From contig NZ_JAGGKS010000001.1 of assembly GCF_017873955.1 (NCBI RefSeq), positions 496,001 through 560,000 of the forward strand: a stretch of 64,000 bases of DNA, in the 5' to 3' direction. The position numbers and the translations under genes are program-made. The notes under the pieces are model-generated. The model was not told the DNA's origin, made no database searches, and was given only the letters and a program-made list of their open reading frames with translations. Below, one piece after another: positions 41,291 through 49,647 of the stretch; position 1 is the first letter of the stretch; every line of letters begins with the position of its first letter. Source of the DNA: Sedimentibacter acidaminivorans (GTDB taxonomy: Bacteria; Bacillota; Clostridia; Tissierellales; Sedimentibacteraceae).

Positions 41291-42574
41291 TTATATAACC
41301 TTTTTAATATCATACAATGAATTAATAACTAACCAACTTTGTGGAAAGTACTTCATAATATTCCAAAATGCTACACCGTCAAAATTATATTCATCATACA
41401 AATTCAATTTTTCTTCTATGCTTCTTGCATCTTCAAACCACACTCTATGCTGTCTTCCTTCTGAATCATAATAAATAAAATAAGGCGCTTTTGAGATTTC
41501 ATCAAATTGAATCTGTGCTCCTACCTTTTTAGCTAGTTGAACGGCTGCGACATTTGAAAGTGAATTTGCTTTTGATTTTCCTTTAACATATGGAAGAATA
41601 AAATCATATCCATAGTTTGGTATTCCCATAATAATTTTTTCAGGATTTATTTCAGTAACGGCATAATCCAAAACTTCTCTGACTTTATCAATTGGCGCAA
41701 CAGCCATAGCTGGTCCATAGGTATATCCCCATTCATAAGTCATAAGCAATACCTTATTTGAAACATCTCCTAATGCTGAATAATCATGAGCCTCATACAA
41801 AAGGCCTTTTTGATCTGAGGATATTTTCGGAGCCAATGCTGTAATAACTGGAAAACCTTCTGCATTTAATCTAGTTGCTATTTTTTCTATAAATTTAGAG
41901 TACTGCTCCCTGTCCTCTGGTAAAATGTATTCAAAATCCACATCCAAACCATAATAGTTTTTAGATTTTAGATTTTCTAAAATGTTATCTATCAAGTTAT
42001 TTTGAACTTCTTCATTATTAAGAATTGCGCTTGCTAATTCGTTGCTAAATGTCCCCTCATCAGTTAATGTTGAAATGAGCATTATAGGAGCTACTCCATA
42101 ATTTCTAGCCATTTGTATTAACTCTTCATCTTCAATATCTATTAACTCACCCTCTGGTGTTATACCATAAGTAAATATGGTCAAATAAGTCAGGTATGGT
42201 AAGGTTTTTAACAATACTTTTTTATCTATATTAGGATATGCATATCCATTAACATCTATAGATCCTCTCTTCGGTCCATCATAACTAATTACAAGCTCTT
42301 CACCCGGATATATAATATTTGCATTAGAAATGAACGGATTGTTTTGTAAAAGTTTAACCGTTGTAGTATTATACATATTTGCAATACCTTGAAGAGTTTC
42401 CAAAGGTTGAATAACATGAACTTGACTAGGAGAAAGAATTACAAGAGTTTGACCAACTACTAGATTATTTGGGTCCTCTAACTCATTATCTCTAATTATT
42501 TTTTGAGGTGATGCATTATATATTTGGGCTATTGAATATATACTCTCACCTGGTTTCACAACATGCGTTATCAT
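41291..42574 (-). CDS. LysM-GH18 spore cortex/peptidoglycan hydrolase (SleL/YaaH-like)
   Basis: The 427-residue protein starts with two LysM domains (residues 2-46, THVVKPGESIYSIAQIY; and 51-96, VHVIQPLETLQGIANMY). A glycoside hydrolase 18 domain follows, with the catalytic motif YYGLDVDFEY near residues 208-216 and the late MGIPNYGYDF and GVAFWNIMKYFPQ. There is no signal peptide, as in spore-coat targeted SleL. It should act as an N-acetylglucosaminidase on cortex fragments during germination. This is the main sporulation marker in the window. Confidence 0.88.
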   Translation of the reverse strand: MITHVVKPGESIYSIAQIYNASPQKIIRDNELEDPNNLVVGQTLVILSPSQVHVIQPLETLQGIANMYNTTTVKLLQNNPFISNANIIYPGEELVISYDGPKRGSIDVNGYAYPNIDKKVLLKTLPYLTYLTIFTYGITPEGELIDIEDEELIQMARNYGVAPIMLISTLTDEGTFSNELASAILNNEEVQNNLIDNILENLKSKNYYGLDVDFEYILPEDREQYSKFIEKIATRLNAEGFPVITALAPKISSDQKGLLYEAHDYSALGDVSNKVLLMTYEWGYTYGPAMAVAPIDKVREVLDYAVTEINPEKIIMGIPNYGYDFILPYVKGKSKANSLSNVAAVQLAKKVGAQIQFDEISKAPYFIYYDSEGRQHRVWFEDARSIEEKLNLYDEYNFDGVAFWNIMKYFPQSWLVINSLYDIKKVI

Positions 42575-42730
42575 ATATATACTCCTTTCTTTAGACTAGT
42601 ATATGCACGTTGCGAGACTATTGTTAAGGATAAGTAATCTATGGAACGAAAATAAAATAACAGCAGTTTTTTTATAACTAATGAATGCATGAATCAATCA
42701 GAAATGGTGATATTTAACCTTAAAAAAAAC

Positions 42731-42759
42731 TTGACATTATTACTAACTTATAATATAAT
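42731..42759 (+). promoter_or_regulatory. Promoter of the glutamate synthase/glutamine synthetase operon
   Basis: TTGACA (42731-42736), 17 bp, TATAAT (42754-42759): a perfect sigma-A promoter. The start should fall near 42766, at the first base of the leader hairpin. Nothing supportable was found in 42575-42730. Confidence 0.88.
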
Positions 42760-42765
42760 CACCAA

Positions 42766-42834
42766 AATGAACAAAGGCGTTCATTAAAATAATTTTTTGT
42801 TTTTGCAAAACATTGTTTTAGTGAGCGCTTTTTT
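42766..42834 (+). promoter_or_regulatory. ANTAR-type antitermination leader
   Basis: AATGAAC (42766-42772) and GTTCATT (42779-42785) close a six-base loop AAAGGC with A at position 1 and G at position 4, the signature of ANTAR targets. The same GTTCATT is part of the alternative stem GCGTTCATTAAAA (42777-42789) with TTTTAGTGAGCGC (42816-42828), 13 pairs with two G-U, followed by TTTTTT: an intrinsic terminator. The two structures exclude each other. An ANTAR protein is the last gene of the operon. A second A1/G4 hexaloop, usual in known systems, was not found. Confidence 0.8.
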
Positions 42835-42864
42835 ATATGCAAATTTAAATCAAGGAGAAATCGT

Positions 42865-43956
42865 ATGAAAAAAGAGGGACAAATCAGGATACCTTCAGGG
42901 TGTGCTATATCAGGAATTTTTTCAAAAAATAGAGAAAATATAAATGGAAAAAAAATAATAGATTCTATTACTACAATGCATGACCGTTCAAACGGCTTGG
43001 GTGGAGGATTTGCAGGATATGGAATATATCCTCAATACAAAGACTTATATGCATTTCACGTTTTTTATGAAAATTTAAATGCTAAACTAGAATGCGAAAA
43101 GTTTATAGAAAATCATTTTGATTTAGAAAATCTTTCAAAAATACCAATACGAAAAACAGCTTCAATTACTAATGAACCTTTAATTTGGAGGTATTTTGTA
43201 GCACCAAGGCACTCAAAATTAGCAGAAAGTCAACTAGATGAAAAAGAATTTACTGCAAGGTGTGTAATAAAAATAAATTCACAAATAAATGGAGCATATG
43301 TATTCTCAAGCGGAAAAGACATGGGTGTTTTTAAAGCTGAAGGTTATCCGGAAGATGTAGGAAATTTTTACAGACTTGAAGAATATAATGGTTACTGTTG
43401 GACATCACATGGTAGATACCCTACAAATACACCAGGCTGGTGGGGTGGTGCACATCCTTTTGCACTTTTGGATTACTCAGTGGTTCACAATGGTGAAATT
43501 TCATCTTATGATGCTAATAGAAGATATATGGAAATGTTCGGATATGAATGCACTTTGCTTACTGATACCGAGGTTATTACTTATATTATAGATTATCTTG
43601 TTAGAAGACAAGGACTTACCCTTCAAGAAATGGCTAATGTTATAGCCGCGCCTTTTTGGACAACTATAGAAAGAAAAGACAAAGAAGAAAAAGAAAAACT
43701 TAAATATCTCAGAAACACATTCAGCAGCCTTTTAATTACAGGTCCATTTTCTATACTGCTAGGATTTGATGGTGGTTTAATGGCCTTAAATGATAGACTC
43801 AAGCTTCGTTCTTTAGTTGTAGCTGAAAAACAAGACATGTTTTATGTAGCTAGTGAAGAATGTGCAATAAGAGTAATTGAACCAAACCCAACAAGAATTT
43901 GGTCTCCAAAAGGCGGAGAACCTATTATAGTAACATTGAATGGAGGCACTAACTAA
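42865..43956 (+). CDS. Split glutamate synthase, glutamine amidotransferase (class II) subunit
   Basis: The 363-residue protein is a stand-alone version of the N-terminal domain of large glutamate synthases. Cys13 in PSGCAISGIF is the expected N-terminal nucleophile after removal of a 12-residue leader. Later motifs include HGRYPTNTPGWWGGAHPF and VVHNGEISSYDANRRYMEMFGYECTLLTDTEV. It releases ammonia from glutamine for the FMN subunit. The stop overlaps the next start by one base. Ribosome binding site AAGGAG. Confidence 0.88.
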   Translation: MKKEGQIRIPSGCAISGIFSKNRENINGKKIIDSITTMHDRSNGLGGGFAGYGIYPQYKDLYAFHVFYENLNAKLECEKFIENHFDLENLSKIPIRKTASITNEPLIWRYFVAPRHSKLAESQLDEKEFTARCVIKINSQINGAYVFSSGKDMGVFKAEGYPEDVGNFYRLEEYNGYCWTSHGRYPTNTPGWWGGAHPFALLDYSVVHNGEISSYDANRRYMEMFGYECTLLTDTEVITYIIDYLVRRQGLTLQEMANVIAAPFWTTIERKDKEEKEKLKYLRNTFSSLLITGPFSILLGFDGGLMALNDRLKLRSLVVAEKQDMFYVASEECAIRVIEPNPTRIWSPKGGEPIIVTLNGGTN

Positions 43957-45461
43957 TGGTTATGAATTTATTTTACCCTGAATATGAAGTTATTAGAAAT
44001 AAAGGCAAATGCATAAATTGCAAAATATGTCAAAACGAGTGTGCCAACGAAGTACATAATTATAATGACAAATTAAAAATAATGACTGATGATAGCATGA
44101 AGTGTGTAAATTGTCATAGATGTATTGCTACATGTCCTACTAATGCTCTTAAAATTGTTAAAGCGGATTACACATTTAAACAAAATTCAAATTGGACTAA
44201 AAGTACTATTGAAGAAATATATAAGCAATCTTCAAGTGGTGGAGTTCTTTTATCTTCAATGGGAAATCCTAATGATTACCCAGTATATTGGGATAAAATT
44301 TTAATTAATGCATCTCAAGTAACAAATCCACCTATTGACTCTTTAAGAGAACCTATGGAAACCAAAGTTTTTTTAGGGAAAAAATCTAATAAAATTAGTA
44401 GAGATGAAAATGGAAAACTTATTACAAAACTTGAACCTCAGTTAGAAATTGCAGCACCAATTATGTTTGCGGCAATGTCTTACGGATCAATTAGCTATAA
44501 TGCCCACGAAGCCCTAGCAAAAGCTTCAGAGCAACTTGGTATACTTTACAATACTGGTGAAGGCGGTTTGCACAATAAGTTGTACAAATACGGTAAAAAT
44601 ACCATCGTTCAAGTAGCTTCTGGTCGTTTTGGTGTTTATAAGGATTACCTTGAAGCTGGAGCTGCAATTGAAATTAAAATTGGGCAAGGTGCAAAACCTG
44701 GTATTGGAGGCCACTTACCAGGAAGTAAAATTGTAGGAGATATTTCTGAAACAAGAATGATTCCAGAAGGTAGTTCTGCTATATCGCCTGCGCCTCACCA
44801 TGATATATATTCTATAGAAGACTTACGACAGTTAATTTATTCATTAAAGGAAGCAACAGAATATAAAAAACCTATTATTGTAAAAGTAGCTGCTGTTCAT
44901 AATATTGCAGCAATTGCAAGTGGAATAGCTAGATCTGGAGCTGACATAATAGCAATTGATGGATTTAGAGGAGGTACTGGTGCTGCACCTACAAGAATTA
45001 GAGATAATGTTGGAATCCCTATTGAACTAGCACTAGCTAGTGTTGACCAAAGGCTTAGGGAAGAAGGAATAAGAGGTAATATTTCTATTATAGCTGGTGG
45101 AAGCATACGAAACAGTGCAGATATAATAAAAGCAATTGCATTGGGTGCTGATGCTGTTTATATTGCAACAGCAGCTTTAATCTCTCTAGGATGCCATCTA
45201 TGCAGAAGCTGTCATCTAGGAAAGTGTAATTGGGGAATAGCAACTCAGCAACCTGAGTTAGTTGAAAGGCTAGATTCAAACGATGGTTGTACAAAACTAT
45301 ATAACTTAATTACCGCATGGAAGAACGAGATAAAAGAAATGATGGGTGGCATGGGTATTAACTCTGTTGAAGCACTTAAAGGAAACAGATTAATGCTAAG
45401 AGGTATTGGATTAAATGAAAAAGAACTTGAAATATTGGGCATTAAACATGCTGGTGAATAA
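43956..45461 (+). CDS. Split glutamate synthase, FMN-binding catalytic subunit
   Basis: The 501-residue protein begins with a two-cluster ferredoxin-like domain (CINCKICQNEC and CVNCHRCIATCP). The FMN-binding barrel follows, with GEGGLHNKLYKYGKNTIVQVASGRFGVY, IGQGAKPGIGGHLPGSKI and GFRGGTGAAPTRI. A C-terminal Cys group CHLCRSCHLGKC corresponds to the 3Fe-4S site of glutamate synthases. It reduces 2-oxoglutarate plus ammonia to glutamate. The ferredoxin domain suggests reduced ferredoxin as donor; no GltD-type NADPH subunit is present. Confidence 0.9.
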   Translation: MVMNLFYPEYEVIRNKGKCINCKICQNECANEVHNYNDKLKIMTDDSMKCVNCHRCIATCPTNALKIVKADYTFKQNSNWTKSTIEEIYKQSSSGGVLLSSMGNPNDYPVYWDKILINASQVTNPPIDSLREPMETKVFLGKKSNKISRDENGKLITKLEPQLEIAAPIMFAAMSYGSISYNAHEALAKASEQLGILYNTGEGGLHNKLYKYGKNTIVQVASGRFGVYKDYLEAGAAIEIKIGQGAKPGIGGHLPGSKIVGDISETRMIPEGSSAISPAPHHDIYSIEDLRQLIYSLKEATEYKKPIIVKVAAVHNIAAIASGIARSGADIIAIDGFRGGTGAAPTRIRDNVGIPIELALASVDQRLREEGIRGNISIIAGGSIRNSADIIKAIALGADAVYIATAALISLGCHLCRSCHLGKCNWGIATQQPELVERLDSNDGCTKLYNLITAWKNEIKEMMGGMGINSVEALKGNRLMLRGIGLNEKELEILGIKHAGE

Positions 45462-45489
45462 ATAAAATAGGATATTGGAGGATATTAAT

Positions 45490-46212
45490 ATGGAAATACA
45501 ATCATCAAATTTACATTTCAAAGAATTGAATGATACAATTAAAAGTTCATCTGATAAGATTATAAATATAAAAGATTGCATTGGTCAAAGATATATAGGT
45601 AGTGGTTTATCTAATAAAGACATAACAATTGAAGGAGTTCCTGGAAATGCATTAGGCTCTTATTTAAATGGTTCGAATATTATAGTAAAGGCTAATGTTC
45701 AAGATGCAGTTGGCAATACAATGAATGCAGGTAACATATTTGTCCATGGTTCAAGTGGTGATGCTACTGGATATGCAATGCGCGGAGGAAAAATTTATGT
45801 TAAAGGAAATGCTGGTTATAGAGCTGGAATACACATGAAAGCTTATAAAGATAAATTGCCTGTATTAGTTATAGGTGGGGCTGCTGGCAGTTTTCTTGGG
45901 GAATATCAATCCGGTGGATTAATAATAGTTCTTGGATTAGGTGCTACAAATGATCCTCCGGTTGGATTCTTTTGTTCAACAGGTATGCACGGTGGAAAAA
46001 TTTATTTAAGGTGTAACAATCTACCAATAGACCTTCCATCTCACGTTTTAGGAAAAACCGCAGATGAATCGGATATGAATGATATAAGTGAATACATATC
46101 TGAATTTTGTGATGAATTTGGGTTAAGTAAAGAAGAAATATTATCTCATAATTTTTATGTATTAACACCTAATTTAGAAAATCAATATAATCAGCTTTAT
46201 ATTAACAACTAA
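45490..46212 (+). CDS. Split glutamate synthase, GXGXG structural subunit
   Basis: The ATG at 45490-45492 is used because GGAGG precedes it; the longer frame starts with a TTG inside that site. The 240-residue product has the repeated GXGXG beta-helix pattern (GQRYIGSGLSNKDITIEGVPGNALGSYL, DAVGNTMNAGNIFVHGSSGDATGYAMRGG). It corresponds to the C-terminal domain of glutamate synthase and probably helps hold and align the FMN and amidotransferase subunits. Confidence 0.9.
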   Translation: MEIQSSNLHFKELNDTIKSSSDKIINIKDCIGQRYIGSGLSNKDITIEGVPGNALGSYLNGSNIIVKANVQDAVGNTMNAGNIFVHGSSGDATGYAMRGGKIYVKGNAGYRAGIHMKAYKDKLPVLVIGGAAGSFLGEYQSGGLIIVLGLGATNDPPVGFFCSTGMHGGKIYLRCNNLPIDLPSHVLGKTADESDMNDISEYISEFCDEFGLSKEEILSHNFYVLTPNLENQYNQLYINN

Positions 46213-46249
46213 ATCGTGTATAATATACAAAATATCCGGAGGTGAAAAA

Positions 46250-47569
46250 ATGGATTACACCATTAATGAAGTTATTCAATTTATAAGAGAAAATGATATA
46301 AAATTTATAAGGTTGTGTTTTTGTGATATTTTTGGAACACTAAAAAATATTTCAATTATTTCTGATGAGTTACCTCGTGCTTTTGATTCTGGAATATCCT
46401 TTGATGCTTCATCTATAAATGGTTTTCTAAATATTGAAGAATCAGATTTATTTTTATATCCTGACCCCAGTACTTTGTCTATATTGCCATGGAGACCGCA
46501 ACAAGGAAGAGTTGCAAGGTTTTTCTGTGACATAAAATATTATGACGGAACACCTTTTGAAGGCGATTGTCGCTTCATTCTAAAAAATGCTATATCTACT
46601 GCAGCAAAATTTGACTACAAGGTTGAAATAGGTTCAGAGTGTGAATTCTATCTGTTTGAACTAGATGAAAATGGTATTCCTACAAAAAAACCTCATGACT
46701 ATGCAGGTTATTTTGACATGGCTCCACTTGACAAAGGTGAAAATGTCCGTCGTGAGATTTGCCTTACCCTTGAACAAATGGGGATTATTCCAGAAAGTTC
46801 TCACCATGAACAAGGTCCGGGCCAAAATGAAATAGATTTTAAATACAGTGATTCTTTGTCTGCTGCTGAAAACCTTGTAACATTTAGAACCGTTGTAAAA
46901 ACCATTGCTCAATTGAATGGTCTACATGCCTCTTTCATGCCTAAACCATTAAAAAATAATGATGGTAGTGGTTTGCATATTAATATGTCTATATTAAAAA
47001 ATGGAATAAACCTTTTTGACAATCTACAGCATGGATCAGCTAAAGAATCAGATAGTTTTATTGCTGGAATTTTGAATAGAATTGGAGAAATTACTGTATT
47101 TCTAAATCCGCTTACTAATTCGTATGAACGTTTTGGAAGTCATTCAGCTCCTAAATATATAACATGGTCATCTCAAAACCGTTCACAGCTCATTCGTATA
47201 CCCGCCGCAAATGGTAAATATTCCAGAATGGAAATTCGGTCTTCAGATCCGTGCTGTAATCCATATTTAACTTTTGCCTTGCTTATTTATGCTGGACTTG
47301 AGGGTATTAAAACTAATTTAGAACTTTGCGAACCTGAAAATACTAATTTTTATGATTTGAATATTAATAAGAACAAAATATATGAAATGATTCCCGATAC
47401 ACTCAAAAGTGCTATTAATTTAGCAGAACATAGTGAATTTGTAAAAAATCATCTTCCTAATAAAACTTTAGAAAAATATATTGGCGCTAAGCACAATGAA
47501 TGGAACGATTATTCTATGTCAGAAAACAAAGAAGAACACGAGCAAAAAACATACTTCTACATTTTTTAA
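46250..47569 (+). CDS. glnA: Glutamine synthetase, type I
   Basis: The 439-residue length and motifs fit type I enzymes: RLCFCDIFGTLKN, IGSECEFYLFELDENG, APLDKGENVRREI, SHHEQGPGQNEIDF, KNNDGSGLHINMSI, NPLTNSYERFGSHSAPKY and RIPAANGKYSRMEIRS. It makes glutamine from glutamate, ammonia and ATP. Together with the three glutamate synthase subunits it forms a complete GS-GOGAT cycle in one operon. Ribosome binding site GGAGGTG. Control is probably by the ANTAR leader upstream. Confidence 0.95.
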   Translation: MDYTINEVIQFIRENDIKFIRLCFCDIFGTLKNISIISDELPRAFDSGISFDASSINGFLNIEESDLFLYPDPSTLSILPWRPQQGRVARFFCDIKYYDGTPFEGDCRFILKNAISTAAKFDYKVEIGSECEFYLFELDENGIPTKKPHDYAGYFDMAPLDKGENVRREICLTLEQMGIIPESSHHEQGPGQNEIDFKYSDSLSAAENLVTFRTVVKTIAQLNGLHASFMPKPLKNNDGSGLHINMSILKNGINLFDNLQHGSAKESDSFIAGILNRIGEITVFLNPLTNSYERFGSHSAPKYITWSSQNRSQLIRIPAANGKYSRMEIRSSDPCCNPYLTFALLIYAGLEGIKTNLELCEPENTNFYDLNINKNKIYEMIPDTLKSAINLAEHSEFVKNHLPNKTLEKYIGAKHNEWNDYSMSENKEEHEQKTYFYIF

Positions 47570-47635
47570 GTAATTTTTTCATAGTTATTTTGAAGTATTA
47601 TGCATAATTTATAAGATAGTAGAGGTGATGATTTC

Positions 47636-48205
47636 ATGGATAGTGTACTTATTGTATCTAGTTCTGACAAAAGCATAGGGTTACTCTCACAGCTAATTAA
47701 CTCATGGGCTGTTACTAAAATAACTTCTACTAAAAGCAATGGAGAAGCAAGGAGATTAGTAAATACAATAGATTATGACTTAATTATAATTAATACTCCC
47801 CTCTCAGATGATTTTGGGGATGAACTTGCTACAGCTATAACTGAAATGAGTTCATCAGGAGTTATTCTTATTATTCAAAATGAAATTGCTGATGAAATAT
47901 CAGCTAAAGTATCTGATTATGGTGTTCTTGTTGTTTCAAAACCTATTGCAAGACAAGTCTTTTATCAAGCATTAAAACTGGCCATAGCATCTAAGAAAAG
48001 AATGTCTGGACTTATAAGCGAAAACAACTTTTTACAGAAAAAAATTGAGGAAATTCGTCTTGTAACTAAGGCAAAATGCGTCCTCATTCAATATTTAAAC
48101 ATGACTGAAGAACAAGCACATAGGTATATTGAAAAACAGGCAATGGACATGCGTATTGCAAGAAAAGAAATTGCACAGAACATATTAGATAACTACGAAA
48201 CGTAG
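47636..48205 (+). CDS. ANTAR-domain antiterminator with degenerate receiver
   Basis: The 189-residue protein has an N-terminal receiver-like domain (1-120) and a C-terminal ANTAR domain (about 128-189, LVTKAKCVLIQYLNMTEEQAHRYIEKQAM then ARKEIAQNIL). The phosphoacceptor Asp of true receivers is replaced by Asn53 (LIIINTPLSD), and the acidic pair at the end of strand 1 is also poor. It therefore probably senses a ligand or partner instead of a phosphoryl group. It should bind the leader at 42766 and prevent termination. Last gene of the operon, so expression is autoregulatory. Confidence 0.88.
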   Translation: MDSVLIVSSSDKSIGLLSQLINSWAVTKITSTKSNGEARRLVNTIDYDLIIINTPLSDDFGDELATAITEMSSSGVILIIQNEIADEISAKVSDYGVLVVSKPIARQVFYQALKLAIASKKRMSGLISENNFLQKKIEEIRLVTKAKCVLIQYLNMTEEQAHRYIEKQAMDMRIARKEIAQNILDNYET

Positions 48206-48206
48206 A

Positions 48207-48256
48207 AATTAAAGCATTAAGATTTTTATCTTAATGCTTTAATTATTTCTTTTACT
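48207..48256. terminator. Bidirectional terminator between the nitrogen operon and gatB
   Basis: A perfect 17-bp stem: AATTAAAGCATTAAGAT (48207-48223) with its complement at 48228-48244, loop of 4. The 3' arm lies within the end of gatB, and the gatB stop codon (48226-48228) spans the loop edge. The plus-strand tail ATTATTTCTTTT is moderately T-rich. Confidence 0.75.
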
Positions 48257-49647
48257 ATTTCAGTTGCCAATGCAGCATCTGCTTTTCCTTTTGTTTGCTT
48301 CATTATATAGCCTATTATAGAACCGATTGCTTTTTCTTTACCTTTTAAATATTCATCCACAGCCTTTTCATTTTCTTGAACTGCTTTTTCACAAAGATTC
48401 CTAAGTTCATTATCATCAATTCCTTCCATATCACTTTCTGATATGAGATCATAAACAGACTTACCCGTATCAAGCATTTGCTCTAGTGTATTTCTAGCTA
48501 AATTCAAAGCTAATTTTTTCTTTTCTGTCAACATAACAAGCTCATTCAAATATTTAGGTGAAATAGTAATGCAACATTCTTCTTTGTCTATTTCAGTTGA
48601 TAATCTTCTAAAAATTTGACCTAATATAAAATTTGAAACCATTTTACAATTCTCTACATTCTTACAAGCCTCTTCATAATATTCAGATATCTTCTTATAT
48701 TTTATAAGCAGTACAGCATCATCGTATGGAAGTCCATATTGACTAATAAATCTCTGTAATTTAGCATCTGGAAGCTCTGGTAATTCATTTTTAAATTTAT
48801 CTATCTGTTCATCAGTAATAGAAATTGTGACTAAGTCTGGCTCTCTAAAATATCTATAGTCATCTGCATCCTCTTTACCTCTCATACTTTCAGTAATATT
48901 GAGGTTGCTGTTGTACCTTCTTGTTTCTTGAACTATTTCTCCGTCATTTTCTAATATTTCTATTTGTCTATTTATTTCATAATCCATAGCCTTAGCAATA
49001 AATGCCAAAGAATTCATATTTTTTATTTCCGCCCTAGTTCCTAACTTTTCTTCTCCATCTTTTCTAATAGAAATATTTACGTCACATCTCAAGGACCCTT
49101 CCTGCATTTTAACATCTGAAACACCTATATATTTCATTATTAATCTAAGTTTTTCTATATATTCAATAGCTTCGTCAATACTTCTAATATCAGGTTCCGA
49201 TACAATCTCTATAAGTGGTACCCCGCCTCTATTATAGTCAATATAAGTATCACCTCTTTCATGCATAAGCTTACCAGCATCTTCTTCTATGTGAATTCTT
49301 GTGATATTAATCCTCTTACCAGAATCTAATGTAATATATCCTCCTTCACAAAGGGGTTTATCAAATTGTGAAATCTGATAAGCTTTAGGTAAATCCGGAT
49401 ATACATAATTCTTACGGTCCATTTTAGATATTTTTCTTATTTTACAGTTCGTTGCAAGTCCAGCCTTTACCGCATAATTAACAACATTCTCATTTAACTT
49501 AGGTAATGTCCCAGGAAGTCCAATACAAACAGGACAGCAATGTGTATTAGGATCACCCCCAAATTCCGTTGTACAATTGCAGAAAATTTTCGTTTTTGTT
49601 GAAAGCTCAATATGAGTTTCAAGTCCAGCAACTAATTCCCAACTCAT
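48226..49647 (-). CDS. gatB: Aspartyl/glutamyl-tRNA amidotransferase subunit B
   Basis: The 473-residue protein has GatB motifs: start WELVAGLETHIELSTKTKIFC, the zinc-site region CNCTTEFGGDPNTHCCPVCIGLPG, DRKNYVYPDLPKAYQISQFD, and a YqeY-like C-terminal tail (AIGSIIGYIMKQTKGKADAAL). It binds misacylated tRNA, phosphorylates the side chain and adds ammonia delivered by GatA. Its start overlaps the gatA stop by 4 bases. Confidence 0.97.
   Translation of the reverse strand: MSWELVAGLETHIELSTKTKIFCNCTTEFGGDPNTHCCPVCIGLPGTLPKLNENVVNYAVKAGLATNCKIRKISKMDRKNYVYPDLPKAYQISQFDKPLCEGGYITLDSGKRINITRIHIEEDAGKLMHERGDTYIDYNRGGVPLIEIVSEPDIRSIDEAIEYIEKLRLIMKYIGVSDVKMQEGSLRCDVNISIRKDGEEKLGTRAEIKNMNSLAFIAKAMDYEINRQIEILENDGEIVQETRRYNSNLNITESMRGKEDADDYRYFREPDLVTISITDEQIDKFKNELPELPDAKLQRFISQYGLPYDDAVLLIKYKKISEYYEEACKNVENCKMVSNFILGQIFRRLSTEIDKEECCITISPKYLNELVMLTEKKKLALNLARNTLEQMLDTGKSVYDLISESDMEGIDDNELRNLCEKAVQENEKAVDEYLKGKEKAIGSIIGYIMKQTKGKADAALATEIVKEIIKALR

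Noticed and set aside
43376-43591. Second-frame plus-strand 71-codon frame inside the amidotransferase gene
   Set aside because: Shadow frame; the amidotransferase reading is fully supported by family motifs and there is no ribosome binding site.
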